64,000 bases of DNA. It comes from Lachnoanaerobaculum umeaense. Its GTDB lineage: Bacteria; Bacillota; Clostridia; Lachnospirales; Lachnospiraceae. The notes beneath the pieces are model-generated. The model was not told where the DNA came from. It worked only from the letters and a program-made list of their open reading frames with translations, and did not search any database. The translations under genes and the position numbers were made by a program. The stretch spans positions 2,542,001-2,606,000 of the forward strand of contig NZ_CP032364.1 in the NCBI RefSeq assembly GCF_003589745.1, written 5' to 3'. This document shows, piece after piece, positions 33,731-43,513 of this stretch (position 1 is its first letter; each line of letters begins with the position of its first letter).

Positions 33731-36190
33731 TTACTGTATCCATTCACCATTTGCGTTTACGCTATAGCCGTCAGGTGTCTTTTCATTGGCATACATTGCA
33801 CCCTGTGGGCGTGAACTGCCGGTATTGAAGTAGTAATACTTTCCACCGATATTCTGCCATCCAAGCAGCATCTCACCTGAAGCAGGATCTAGATAATACC
33901 AAATATTCCCATCCGGATACCAGCCTGTCTTCATTGCTCCCTGTGCAGGATCCAGATAATACCACTTATCTCCTGATGATATCCATCCGGTTCTCATATA
34001 GCCGGCTTCATTGAATGCATACCAAGCTCCATCTATATTATCCCAAGTTGCCTTCGGATATGTACCATTAGCATATTTATACCACCATCCGGTAGCATCC
34101 TGTTGCCATTCACCCTTCTTTTGGGTTTGCTTTGTGACTCCCGAACCTTTTGAACCTCCACCTGATGAACTACCTCCACCACTTCTTGAGCCTCCACCTG
34201 ATCTTCCTGAACCACTTCCGCTTCCTGTGCCGCTTCCGCTTCCTGTGCCGCTTCCTGTGCCGCTTCCGCTTCCTGTGCCGCTTCCGCTTCCTGTGCCGCT
34301 TCCACTTCCTGAACAGCTTCCGCTTCCTGAGCCGCTTCCGCTTCCGCTTCCTGAACCACTTCCGCTTCCTGTGCCGATTCCGCTTCCTGAACCGCTTCCA
34401 CTTCCTGTGCCGCTTCCGCTTCCTGTGCCGCTTCCACTTCCTGAACCGCTTCCGCTTCCTGAACCACTTCCACTTCCTGTGCCGCTTCCACTTCCTGAAC
34501 CGCTTCCGCTTCCTGTGCCACTTCCGCTTCCTGTGTCGCTTCCACTTCCTGAACCGCTTCCGCTTCCTGTGCCGCTTCCGCTTCCTGAACCGCTTCCGCC
34601 TCCTGTGCCGCTTCCGCTTCCTGTGCCACTTCCACTTCCACCTTCGCTTCCTGAACCGCTTCCCTCAGTATCCTTCTTTACCCACTTTGCAAAAAGTGTG
34701 ATATCTCCTGTTATAGGTGAGTTAAAGTCATAAGCATTGATACATTCAGCTTCTGTATACCAGCCTTCAAAGTTGTATCCATCTCGTACAGGATCTGCCG
34801 GTCTTGTTACTACTCCATTTTCTTCCACAGTCTGTGCTGCAACTTCCGATCAGCCGGTTGAGTCAAAGTTTACTGAATGTAAATTAGCTGTGCCATCTAC
34901 AGTAAACTCTCTGGTAAACTCTATTAATTCACCGGATAACTCAGCAACTATTGCACCTTTGTATGCTGTCAGACCATTAATCTTTACTACTGTATTTTCA
35001 TCAATTTTATATCCGGATTTAGCTTTTAGCCAAGTTGAAGCTATATATGTATGACCTGCTTCCAAAGGTTCAGTACCTAAATTAGTGTGCCATACTCCGG
35101 TATCTTTATCTTTCCAAAGCACTTTGTTATAACGAATAGTACATTCTGTACTATCTGTGCTTGCAATACAGTCAGGTATTTCACCTGCTATGGGAGGGGT
35201 TATTCTAACATCTACCTCTCTGATACTCTCATCTACACTAAACTCTCTACTAAATTGTGCTGATCTAGTGGCAGCATTAGTTTTGCTTGCCACCTCACCA
35301 TTAATCTTTACTACTGTACTTTCATCAAATATATACCCAGAATTAAGTGTTAGCCAAACCACTGCATCATATCTATGACCTGCCTCCAAAGGTCTAGGAC
35401 TACTTGTATTGCTTACTATACTAGTATCACTATCAACCCAATCCACTTTATTATAATCAACAGTACATTCTTTACTATCTGTACTTGCATTATAATCAGG
35501 TATTTCACCTGCTATGGGAGGGGTTACTACAATATTGACCTCTCTAACCACCTGAATCTTCCATACTGGACTTTTTGCAGATTCTACGCTATCTATATAT
35601 CCATCTCCCCCAATAGCTTCAACTTTAAAGTATTCTCCATCCCCAACATCAGTACCATAATTATAGAAAGTATCTTCAGTTTCTATACTACTATTCCTGT
35701 TTCCATATTTGCTGTACAGATTAATTCTATACTTCTCACAATTCGGTACTTCATCCCATCTTGCAGTATATCCGTCCCAACGCAGATTTGTAGGGGGAAC
35801 AAGCTCTATTAATGGAGACTCGTAATCAAAACGATAGTACTCATCTTCGTTGTGTAAATCTGCACAAAGCCCACCCTCTGAATTATATGCCCTCATAGCT
35901 AACCAATAACTAGCTGTTGGAAATTTGTATCTTTTCATTATCGTCTCAAATATATTTGTTCCTGATGTAACCGGTTGCTGAAGTTTATGCATTTCTGTTA
36001 CATTACTTCTGATATCTATCTCATATCTTACCGCTCCCGGCACTTCATCAAATGTAAGTATACCTTCTTCTGAAATATGTACATTCTGTATTTTAGGTGT
36101 TTCAGCAAATGCCGTCACAGGCATAAGTGTTAAACACATAGCTATGGTCAAAAATATAGCCAATATCTTCTTTGTTATTCTTTCTTTCAA
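33731..36190 (-). pseudogene. Large cell-wall adhesin interrupted by one in-frame TGA
   Basis: One 820-codon frame from a TTG at 36190 (AAGGAGG 9 bp upstream) to 33731, broken only by TGA at 34850-34852 (codon 447). Order: signal peptide (about 1-29), two fibronectin-like segments (about 32-210), two copies of a VxxTPPIAGEIPDxxASTDSxECT module (about 213-430), a Listeria-Bacteroides repeat (HSVNFDSTG-stop-SEVAAQT...GYNFEGWYTEAE), a Gly/Ser/Thr linker of about 150 residues, and cell-wall-binding repeats (WYYLDPAQGAMKTGWYPDGNIWYYLDPASGEM). Expected residue at the stop is Gly (GGA versus TGA). As read, only a secreted 446-residue fragment without the wall anchor is made. A sequencing error is possible. 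Confidence 0.88.
34200..34665. repeat. 18-bp-type low-complexity repeat coding the Gly/Ser/Thr linker
   Basis: Runs of CTTCCGCTTCCTGTGCCG and variants (CCACTTCCTGAACCG) for about 460 bp. On the minus strand this encodes (GSGSGT)n. All six frames are open because the unit has no stop, so overlapping frames on either strand (for example 34011-34733) are artefacts. Unit length is a multiple of three, so slippage changes linker length without frameshift. Confidence 0.92.
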
Positions 36191-36270
36191 AGTAAAAACC
36201 TCCTTCCAATTACCTTGGAAGAAGGCTTTCCTCAGAGGGGTGTCCTCAGAGGGGTGTCCTCAGAGAACTC
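36191..36270 (-). promoter_or_regulatory. Adhesin leader with short tandem repeat and hairpin
   Basis: The 5' leader holds an imperfect triple repeat around CTCAGAGG and TGTC (about 36232-36267) and a hairpin CTTCCAA-GGTAA-TTGGAAG immediately before the AGGAGG. The hairpin's right arm runs into the ribosome site (GGAAGGAGG), so folding could affect translation. Upstream of this to 36600 I see only AT-rich sequence. Confidence 0.45.
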
Positions 36271-36612
36271 ACTTTTAAAATTGTGTTATTTTCTTTCTCA
36301 AATTTCAATATAAAAAATATATTATCTTTGTGCAATCATCTCCCTTCTTACTCAATCTCTCGTTTTCCTTCCCTGATTTTCTTTGGCTTTACAAAATAAT
36401 ACTACCGTCCCCAAAAAAATCTATTATTCAACAGATAATCTTTACCCCAAATCGATCTAAAATCAAAATAGTATTCAATGAATACCAGACAGTTCTTATT
36501 ATTTTTCTATGTAATTTTTAATATTTTTATGCTAGTTTTTGTGTTGCTATTTATTGAACACTATTGTGATACTCCATCACCTATTCTCTAGGATTACTCT
36601 GATATTTATACA

Positions 36613-36641
36613 ATAAAAAAAGCCACGATCCTCTCGTAGCT
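36613..36641 (-). terminator. Terminator of the redox/NUDIX operon
   Basis: On the minus strand AGCTACGA and TCGTGGCT form an 8-bp stem (one G-T pair) with loop GAGGA, followed by TTTTTTT. Confidence 0.85.
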
Positions 36642-36650
36642 TCTAATATC

Positions 36651-37169
36651 TTATATACTATATAAAATCTCTTTTACATTCTCAAAATTTAGGAATTCAC
36701 CTCTTTTTGCTATCTCTTCTATCTCTGAAGCATCTACAATCTTAAAGTCTGATACTTCCTCCACCTGCATTTTTATGTTCCGGATATCTTCCTCCGATAT
36801 AAGATAGCAATACATATCAAAAAAATAACCGTTTCCTTCAGGATTTTCTCTCTTATATGTATAAAGTTTTTCATACGCTCTACCATAAAGATTTATATTG
36901 GTCTCTTCCAAAATTTCTCTATGTATCGCATCCTGTGAATTCTCTCCGGCTCTTACTCCGCCACCCGGTATCTCCCACAGTCCTCCTGCCCATCTCTTAT
37001 TCATAGAGCGTCTTGTTATCAATATTCTTTTATCTTCTGTAAATAAAATTGCTATTACAGTCAAATGAAATTGTTTCGGATCTAGTGAAAAATTGTATCT
37101 GTCTATTGTCTCTCCTGTAGGTAACTTGTTTTCGTCATATATATCCCAAAGTTCTTTTTCAGCACTCAT
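36651..37169 (-). CDS. NUDIX hydrolase
   Basis: 172 residues. Nudix box GGGVRAGENSQDAIHREILEETNI at about 69-92 keeps the metal-binding REILEE core. The start (ELWDIYDENKLPTGETIDR) resembles isopentenyl-diphosphate isomerase-like or YfcD-like NUDIX proteins, but the substrate cannot be told. It follows the MarR gene in the same direction and may clean up oxidised nucleotides or a related diphosphate. Its 3' end has a fossil duplicate at 29892. Confidence 0.88.
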   Translation of the reverse strand: MSAEKELWDIYDENKLPTGETIDRYNFSLDPKQFHLTVIAILFTEDKRILITRRSMNKRWAGGLWEIPGGGVRAGENSQDAIHREILEETNINLYGRAYEKLYTYKRENPEGNGYFFDMYCYLISEEDIRNIKMQVEEVSDFKIVDASEIEEIAKRGEFLNFENVKEILYSI

Positions 37170-37232
37170 TTTAGTAATCCTGCCTTTCCAATATTTTATC
37201 AGAATCTTTTGAAATTGGTCTACAGAATATTA

Positions 37233-37676
37233 CTATGCTACATCTCCCATTTCACCAAGTATCTTCTTTAGCATATCACGAAGCAAAACCATCTCTTCAT
37301 TACTTATATTTAAACAGCCTCTCATTCCTACAGGTATCTCGAGAGCTTTTTCTCTAAGATCTTCACCACTTTTTGTAAGTGTAACTATAAGAGTCCTCTC
37401 ATCTATCTTTGAACGCTCTCTTGTTACATAGCCCTTAGATTCAAGTTTTTTCAATACAGGTGTAAGTGTACCCGAGTCAAGGAAAAGCTTATCTCCTAAT
37501 TCCTTCACATTAAGTTCCTGTTCTTCCCACATTACCATCATTACGATATACTGTGTATATGTCAGATCCAGCTTATCCAGGTATACTTTATATCGTCTTA
37601 CTATTTCCTTTGAGCAAGCATAAAGTGGAAAACAAAGTTGATTTTCAAGTTTTAGTGAGTCATACTTATCTGCCAT
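37233..37676 (-). CDS. MarR-family regulator, OhrR-like
   Basis: 147 residues. Winged-helix core YTQYIVMMVMWEEQELNVKELGDKLFLDSGTLTPVLKKLESKGYVTRERSKIDERTLIVTLT. The N-terminal LENQLCFPLYACSKEI places a cysteine at residue 15, where OhrR senses organic peroxides. The gene lies just after gpx, trxB and trxA, so a peroxide-sensing repressor of this cluster is likely. I saw no clear OhrR operator nearby. Confidence 0.85.
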   Translation of the reverse strand: MADKYDSLKLENQLCFPLYACSKEIVRRYKVYLDKLDLTYTQYIVMMVMWEEQELNVKELGDKLFLDSGTLTPVLKKLESKGYVTRERSKIDERTLIVTLTKSGEDLREKALEIPVGMRGCLNISNEEMVLLRDMLKKILGEMGDVA

Positions 37677-37751
37677 TTTAATATTCCCTCTTTCTTTTAA
37701 AAGATTTCAAGGAGCCTTTATCTTCATAAACGCTCCCCTTTCTTTTATATA

Positions 37752-38297
37752 TTAAATTAATTCTTTTACAGCCTCTTCTACTACTTCAACACCTTCTGTA
37801 GGCTCAAATCTTCTTACAACATTTCCACTCTTGTCTATAAGGAATTTTGTAAAGTTCCACTTAATATCAGGCTTGCTTGCATAGTCAGGATCTACCTCAC
37901 TAAGCATCTTTGTAAGAAGCTTTGACATATCATTATCAGCTCCCCATCCTGCAAAGCCCTTCTCACTCTTAAGATACTTAAATACTTCACTTGCACCGTC
38001 ACCATTTACTTCTATTTTTGAGAACAATGGGAAGGTTACACCGAATCTTGAGCTGCAAAACTTAGCAATCTCCTCATCACTTCCCGGTGCCTGATGTCCG
38101 AACTGATTGCATGGGAAATCAAGTATAACGAAGTCCTTGTCCTGATAGTCTGCATAAAGCTTTTGTAACTGCTCATATTGTGGTGTAAATCCACACTCTG
38201 TTGCAGAGTTTATTATAAGTACTACCTTGTTCTTATAATCGCTAAGGCTAACTTCCTCACCCTTGTTGTTTTTTACTTTAAAATCATATATATTCAT
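37752..38297 (-). CDS. Glutathione peroxidase-family thiol peroxidase
   Basis: 181 residues. Peroxidatic cysteine in NSATECGFTPQYEQLQ, Gln in LDFPCNQFGHQAPGSDEEI, and WNFTKFLIDKSGNVV with the conserved Trp and Asn. It uses cysteine, not selenocysteine. Such bacterial enzymes generally take electrons from thioredoxin; trxB and trxA lie directly upstream in the same operon. It reduces hydroperoxides in the cytoplasm. Confidence 0.94.
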   Translation of the reverse strand: MNIYDFKVKNNKGEEVSLSDYKNKVVLIINSATECGFTPQYEQLQKLYADYQDKDFVILDFPCNQFGHQAPGSDEEIAKFCSSRFGVTFPLFSKIEVNGDGASEVFKYLKSEKGFAGWGADNDMSKLLTKMLSEVDPDYASKPDIKWNFTKFLIDKSGNVVRRFEPTEGVEVVEEAVKELI

Positions 38298-38311
38298 ATA
38301 TTTTCTCCTAA

Positions 38312-39229
38312 TTATATATTCAGTTTTTCCACATATTTTGCAGCCGCAATTCCTGATACAGCACCGTCTCCTGCCGCAGTTACAAGCTGACGCACTTCCT
38401 TGGTCCTACCATCTCCTGCTGCAAATACGCCTTCTGTCTTTGTCTTACAGTCCTCACCTGCTATGATATAACCTGCCTTGTCCAGCTCTACCACATCTGC
38501 GAAAGCATTATTATCAGGTACCTGACCTATTGCTACAAAAAGTCCATCCACTGCAATCTCTCTTTTTTCATGTGTATTTTTATCTTCTACCACTATTCCG
38601 GAAACTGCAAATGACTCTTCCTTTATTTCTATTATATTTGAGTTCAAAACGAACTCTACATTATCTTTCTTTTTCAAAGCAGCTACTACGGCTTCCTCTG
38701 CTCTAAACTCGTCTCTGCGATGTACTACATATACCTTACTTGCAACATTAGCCAGGAATGTTGCATCCTCTATTGCCGTATTACCACCACCATTTACAGC
38801 AACAACCTTACCTCTATAGAACATTCCGTCACAGGTTGCACAATATGATATACCTGAACCTACCAGTTTCTTCTCATTCGGAAGTCCCAGAGGTCTGTTC
38901 TTTGCACCTGTAGCAAGAATCACTGACTTAGCATCATAAGTCTCTTTTTCAGTTTTTATCTTTTTTATACTTCCTTCAAGGCTGATGCCAACTACCTTTT
39001 CATATTTAACTTCAGCACCCAGATCTTTTGCCTGATTGAATAAATCTGTGGCAAATTCAAAACCTGAAGTTTTCTTTATAGCGGGATAGTTTTCTATCTC
39101 AGGAGTATTTATTATCTGCCCCCCATATGATGCACCTTCAAGTACCAGTACTGACTTGCCTGCTCTCACTCCATATATTGCAGCTGAAAGTCCGGCAGTT
39201 CCGGCACCCACTACTACTATATCATACAT
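38312..39229 (-). CDS. trxB: Thioredoxin reductase
   Basis: 305 residues. FAD site VVGAGTAGLSAAIYG (about 7-20), redox pair Cys130/Cys133 in CATCDGMFYRGK, NADPH site VNGGGNTAIEDATFLAN, and second FAD motif GVFAAGDGRTKEVRQLVTAAGDG. Reduces TrxA with NADPH. Starts 64 bp after trxA and ends 15 bp before the peroxidase gene. Confidence 0.96.
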   Translation of the reverse strand: MYDIVVVGAGTAGLSAAIYGVRAGKSVLVLEGASYGGQIINTPEIENYPAIKKTSGFEFATDLFNQAKDLGAEVKYEKVVGISLEGSIKKIKTEKETYDAKSVILATGAKNRPLGLPNEKKLVGSGISYCATCDGMFYRGKVVAVNGGGNTAIEDATFLANVASKVYVVHRRDEFRAEEAVVAALKKKDNVEFVLNSNIIEIKEESFAVSGIVVEDKNTHEKREIAVDGLFVAIGQVPDNNAFADVVELDKAGYIIAGEDCKTKTEGVFAAGDGRTKEVRQLVTAAGDGAVSGIAAAKYVEKLNI

Positions 39230-39292
39230 ATAATCACTTCTTTCTTTTGGATGTATCTGAATATCTAAACAATTGTTTGCTCAAATCCTCAA

Positions 39293-39601
39293 TTATCCCA
39301 ACAAAGCCTTTACCTCATCCTTTGATATAAGACCTACAGACTTATTTACTATCTCACCGTTTTTGAATACCAAGAGTGTAGGTATTGACATAACATGGAA
39401 TTTGTTTACCAAATCAGGATTCTCATCTGCATTGATCTTTGCCACTGAGAAACCTTCTGCCTCCTCAGCTACCTCATCAACTATAGGTGAAAGCATCTTA
39501 CATGGACCACACCATGGTGCCCAGATATCAACTAATACAGGCTCTTTTGCATTTAATACTTCCGCTTCAAAATTCTCACTTGTAATTATCTTTACTGACA
39601 T
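39293..39601 (-). CDS. trxA: Thioredoxin
   Basis: 102 residues. Active site WAPWCGPCKM (Cys31, Cys34), cis-proline segment SIPTLLVFKNGE. Heads the operon trxA-trxB-gpx-marR-nudix. GGAGGAG lies before the ATG. Confidence 0.96.
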   Translation of the reverse strand: MSVKIITSENFEAEVLNAKEPVLVDIWAPWCGPCKMLSPIVDEVAEEAEGFSVAKINADENPDLVNKFHVMSIPTLLVFKNGEIVNKSVGLISKDEVKALLG

Positions 39602-39643
39602 AACTTTTTCTCCTCCAATTTTTCTTAAATGGTTTATAATTAT

Positions 39644-39671
39644 ATTTTACACAATTTTATTTTATTGTCAA
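39644..39671 (-). promoter_or_regulatory. trxA promoter
   Basis: Minus strand -35 TTGACA (39666-39671) and -10 TAAAAT (39644-39649), 16-bp spacing. It begins only 7 bp beyond the stop of the symporter gene. Confidence 0.65.
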
Positions 39672-39677
39672 GCATTT

Positions 39678-41075
39678 TTATTTTTCTTTTCCTTCGGTCT
39701 CAAAATATTCCTTTGTAAGCTTTACAACTACATTTGCAAGCAGGAATAATGCTATCAGGTTTGGTATTGCCATAAGTCCGTTGAAGGTATCTGAAATATC
39801 CCATAAAAGTCCAAGATCCATAGTAGCTCCAACTATTGCCATCAAAGAATACACCACCATAAATGGCTTTATTATCTTTTCATTAAATAAAAACTCTATG
39901 CATCTTGCACCATAAAGTCCCCAGCCTATAATAGTTGAGAATGCAAATGAACACATTGCTATTGCGGTAAATATAGATACTCCATTTCCATAAGCCTTTA
40001 TAAATCCTCCTATAGTAAGTTCCGCACCTGCCGGAGATCCAAAAGGTATATTTACTCCCGAGCAAAGTATTACCAAGGCTGTAAGTGTACATATAACTAT
40101 GGTATCTGCAAACACTTCAAATATTCCAAAGAATCCTTGTTTTACAGGCTTACCTGTATCTGCTGATGCATGGGCAATAGGTCCTGTTCCAAGTCCTGCC
40201 TCATTTGAGAAGATACCTCTGGATACTCCCTTTTTCATACTTATAAAGAAGCTTCCTATAATACCTCCGGTGACCGCTCTTGGATTGAATGCTCCATATA
40301 CTATGCTACTTAAAACTTCCGGTACTCTTGAGATATTCAATATTACAACTCCAAATGCCAATACCACATAGATAAGTGCCATAAATGGAACCAGCTTTTC
40401 TGTAACTGAACCTATTCTTTTGATACCTCCAAGTAAAACCATTCCCACAAGTATGGTTACTATGATTCCTATAGTTAGATTTATCATCTCATGTCCACCC
40501 GGTTTTACTATGCCATAGCCCTCAAGGGCAACATTTATAGCAGCTGTAATAGTATTTACCTGTGTAGCATTTCCGGTTCCAAATACTGTAAGTACACCGA
40601 AAGTTGCAAATAAATAAGCCAAAAACAGCCATTTTTTTGAAAGACCGTTTTGAATATAATACATCGGACCTCCGACAAGTTCTCCATGCTTATTTTTCTT
40701 TCGATAATACACTGCCAAAGTCACCTCTGTAAACTTCGTGCACATTCCAAGTATTGCAGAGACCCACATCCAAAATACACTTCCCGGACCGCCTATTGAT
40801 ATAGCACCGGCTACTCCTGCTATATTTCCTGTACCGACTGTAGCTGCAAGTGCTGTAGTTGCCGCCTGAAATGGTGACAATGCACCATCTGCAATATCTC
40901 GTTTTTTGAAAATCCTACCTACAGTGGTTTTCATTATATATCTGAACTTTCTTATCTGTAAAAATCCCATTCTCACACTCAGATATACACCAACCCCCAT
41001 CAGAGCTATCATAGCAGGTACACCCCATATAAACCCATTTATAGTAGAGTTTAACTTTGAAATTGTCTCAATCAT
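39678..41075 (-). CDS. Sodium:alanine/glycine symporter (AGCS family)
   Basis: 465 residues, about 10-11 helices. AGCS segments: FIWGVPAMIALMGVGVYLSVRMGFLQIRKF, ATTALAATVGTGNIAGVAGAISIGGPGSVFWMW, GGPMYYIQNGL and SRGIFSNEAGLGTGPIAHASADT. Imports alanine or glycine with Na+. It follows tcdA by 19 bp on the same strand, so the two share a transcript. Confidence 0.94.
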   Translation of the reverse strand: MIETISKLNSTINGFIWGVPAMIALMGVGVYLSVRMGFLQIRKFRYIMKTTVGRIFKKRDIADGALSPFQAATTALAATVGTGNIAGVAGAISIGGPGSVFWMWVSAILGMCTKFTEVTLAVYYRKKNKHGELVGGPMYYIQNGLSKKWLFLAYLFATFGVLTVFGTGNATQVNTITAAINVALEGYGIVKPGGHEMINLTIGIIVTILVGMVLLGGIKRIGSVTEKLVPFMALIYVVLAFGVVILNISRVPEVLSSIVYGAFNPRAVTGGIIGSFFISMKKGVSRGIFSNEAGLGTGPIAHASADTGKPVKQGFFGIFEVFADTIVICTLTALVILCSGVNIPFGSPAGAELTIGGFIKAYGNGVSIFTAIAMCSFAFSTIIGWGLYGARCIEFLFNEKIIKPFMVVYSLMAIVGATMDLGLLWDISDTFNGLMAIPNLIALFLLANVVVKLTKEYFETEGKEK

Positions 41076-41094
41076 ATTTCCCTCTCATTTATAT

Positions 41095-41841
41095 TTATTT
41101 TATTAAATCCTTAATTACCTCTCCGGATATTATAAGTCCTACTACTGAAGGTACAAATGCCACAGAACCCGGTATTGATCTTCTTTTGCTATGTGTTCTG
41201 TCTGCACCCGGTAAATTACTACCGTCCACATTTTTTATATTTTCATTTTCTATAGGTACAAGAGCTTCCTCTTTGGAGTATACCACCTTAAGCTTTTTTA
41301 TATTCCTTTTTTTCAGTTCTCTTCTCATAACCTTTGCCAGTGGACATACACTGGTCTTATATATATCACTTACTTCAAATGCTGTAGGATCCAGCTTATT
41401 TCCTGCTCCCATACTGCTTATTATCTTTACATTACTTTCATTTGCCTGCATAACAAGATTTATTTTTGCGGTAACAGTGTCGACTGCATCTATAACATAA
41501 TCATACTGTGAAAAATCAAACTCAGCCGCATTCTCAGGTAGATAGAAGCATTTATATGTGTTTACCTTACAGTCTGGATTTATACTTAATATCCTTTCTT
41601 TTGCCACATCTACCTTATATTTTCCGATGCTTGTCATATCGGCTATTATCTGTCTGTTGATATTTGAAAGACAGACCCTGTCATCATCTATAATATCTAT
41701 TGCTCCAACTCCGGACCTTGCCAAAGCTTCCACACTGTATCCACCTACTCCACCTACTCCAAATACTGCAACTCTTGAATTCTTCAGCTTTTCCATGGCC
41801 TCAGATCCAAGCAAAAGTTGTGTTCTTGCAAATTGTTCCAT
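41095..41841 (-). CDS. tcdA: tRNA threonylcarbamoyladenosine dehydratase (TcdA/CsdL)
   Basis: 248 residues. E1-like ATP-binding VAVFGVGGVGGYSVEALARSGVGAIDIIDDDRVCLSNINRQ and DYVIDAVDTVTAKINLV. RTHSKRRSIPGSVAFVPSVVGLIISGEVIKDL at the end matches TcdA. It cyclises t6A37 in tRNA to ct6A using ATP. The catalytic-type cysteine segment is YKTSVCPLAKVMRRELKKR. Confidence 0.94.
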   Translation of the reverse strand: MEQFARTQLLLGSEAMEKLKNSRVAVFGVGGVGGYSVEALARSGVGAIDIIDDDRVCLSNINRQIIADMTSIGKYKVDVAKERILSINPDCKVNTYKCFYLPENAAEFDFSQYDYVIDAVDTVTAKINLVMQANESNVKIISSMGAGNKLDPTAFEVSDIYKTSVCPLAKVMRRELKKRNIKKLKVVYSKEEALVPIENENIKNVDGSNLPGADRTHSKRRSIPGSVAFVPSVVGLIISGEVIKDLIK

Positions 41842-41958
41842 ATATTATTAGATATATCTATCCTCTCATTATTTTTACGCTATCAAGCAAGTTTATATTT
41901 TAAAATGATAATTGTCAATAAATATCCTTTTATTTGAATTACCTTGAAAATTAAATTA

Positions 41959-41994
41959 AAAAAGATTGCGAAAATAGTATTATTTTCACAATCT
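41959..41994 (-). terminator. Terminator of the beta-fructosidase operon
   Basis: On the minus strand AGATTGTGAAAATA pairs with TATTTTCGCAATCT (one mismatch) and is followed by TTTTTTAA; 12 bp beyond the GH32 stop. Confidence 0.85.
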
Positions 41995-42005
41995 CTTTTG
42001 TATGT

Positions 42006-43502
42006 TTAAAGTATGACATCCTGCTTTATAATGTCCATCAGTGCTTCTCCGTCACAGGCAAATACTATATCCTCAGCTTTAATATCTGTATAGATGGCTG
42101 TTGTCATTACCCTCTCACCATCACCTACAAAAACTTCACAGCTGTAGCGATCAAGTACCAGACGAAGTCTTATACTTTCATCCTCACTATCCGGTACTAA
42201 CATTCTTCTTTGATGTAAAATAGCTCTTCTTGAACCCGAGAATTTTCTGTCTATCTTTAGTATATTCTCATATGGTCTAAAGCTCAATGAAGTATACAAT
42301 TTATCTTTCTTTGCGAAATATATTGTAAATTTATAATATGGATCTTTTATATCTTTAGCCCTGATTCTAATCTGCAAGTCCAAGGTTCTGCCCTTTATAC
42401 CTTCAAGTTGCAGCTCTCCACTGTTTTTATCAACTTCCACATCCTTGTACTCTACCTTATTCTTTAAGCAGGCTTCATACTCACTTGCAGGCCTTTGATA
42501 AAGTCTATTGTTCTCGATCCATATTTCTCTCGGTAATGACATCTGTCCTGCCCAAACTTCATCATGTGCTCGTATAGCACAGGCATCCCAGTTTTGCATC
42601 CAACCGATCATTACTCTTTTTCCATCCTGTTTTAACACTGTCTGATGTGCATAGAAGTCTATTCCATAGTCTGCTGACTGACTGTATTGCTCATGGAATA
42701 TACCTTTTTCTTTATCAAACTCTCCTATTATACACATATTTCCATTGCCATTGTGATATTCAAATCCTTCCGGCAACATATCCTGTGGACTCATCAAAAG
42801 TACATCTTTACCATTAAGTTTGAAAAAGTCCGGACACTCCCACATTTTGCCGAAGCGATTTTTATTTTCATCAAGTGTACTGAAATATTTCCAGGAAAAT
42901 GCATCTTCACTTCTAAACAGTAGTATCTGACCGCTACCGTCAGCACTTCTATTACCCACTACTGCCCAGTATATTCCTTCATCATCTCTCCAAATCTTTG
43001 GATCTCGGAAATCTATCTTGCTTGCACCTTCAGGTAAATCAGCTTCCGTCAACACCGGATTATGCTCGTATTTTACATAATTAAGCCCGTCACCTACCGC
43101 TATACACTGGGTTTGGCAATCCACCAAATCTCCCTCTTCATTTTCAACCCTGGTTACACCAGTATACATCAAAAGATGTCTGCCGTCTTCAAGCTCAATC
43201 GCACTACCTGAAAAGCATCCGAATTCGTCATATGGCATATCAGGTGCAATCGCCGCCGGTAGGTATTCCCAATGAATCAAATCACTACTTGTAGCATGTC
43301 CCCAGTGCATAGGTCCCCATTGAGAATTGTAAGGGTGATATTGGTAAAACATATGATACTGACCCTTATAAAAGGATAACCCATTAGGATCATTCATCCA
43401 TCCCACATATGGACTTAGGTGAAATGCCGGTCGCATATCCCCCACTATTTTTTTTGAATGTTCCTTTTCATATGCTCTTGCCTTTTCCAGTTTTAAACTC
43501 AT
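42006..43502 (-). CDS. Glycoside hydrolase family 32 (sucrose/fructan beta-fructosidase)
   Basis: 498 residues, no signal peptide, so intracellular. Nucleophile Asp38 in VGWMNDPNGLSFYKGQYHMFYQYHP, transition-state Asp in KIDFRDPKIW, acid/base Glu in MWECPDFF. C-terminal beta-sandwich from about 360. Usually named sucrose-6-phosphate hydrolase, but here it sits with an ABC importer rather than a PTS permease, so the incoming sugar should be unphosphorylated sucrose or short fructans. AAAGGAG precedes the ATG. Confidence 0.92.
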   Translation of the reverse strand: MSLKLEKARAYEKEHSKKIVGDMRPAFHLSPYVGWMNDPNGLSFYKGQYHMFYQYHPYNSQWGPMHWGHATSSDLIHWEYLPAAIAPDMPYDEFGCFSGSAIELEDGRHLLMYTGVTRVENEEGDLVDCQTQCIAVGDGLNYVKYEHNPVLTEADLPEGASKIDFRDPKIWRDDEGIYWAVVGNRSADGSGQILLFRSEDAFSWKYFSTLDENKNRFGKMWECPDFFKLNGKDVLLMSPQDMLPEGFEYHNGNGNMCIIGEFDKEKGIFHEQYSQSADYGIDFYAHQTVLKQDGKRVMIGWMQNWDACAIRAHDEVWAGQMSLPREIWIENNRLYQRPASEYEACLKNKVEYKDVEVDKNSGELQLEGIKGRTLDLQIRIRAKDIKDPYYKFTIYFAKKDKLYTSLSFRPYENILKIDRKFSGSRRAILHQRRMLVPDSEDESIRLRLVLDRYSCEVFVGDGERVMTTAIYTDIKAEDIVFACDGEALMDIIKQDVIL

Positions 43503-43513
43503 GTTTTCTCCTT

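Noticed and set aside
34033..34641. Minus-strand AQEAEA-repeat frame
   Set aside because: Second frame of the same repeat, read out of phase with the adhesin.
34011..34733. Long plus-strand frame of Pro/Leu/Glu repeats
   Set aside because: Mirror of the Gly/Ser linker repeat; no ribosome site and no domain.
34850..34852. TGA as selenocysteine codon
   Set aside because: The expected residue is Gly in a surface repeat, not a redox site, and no SECIS-like element was evident.
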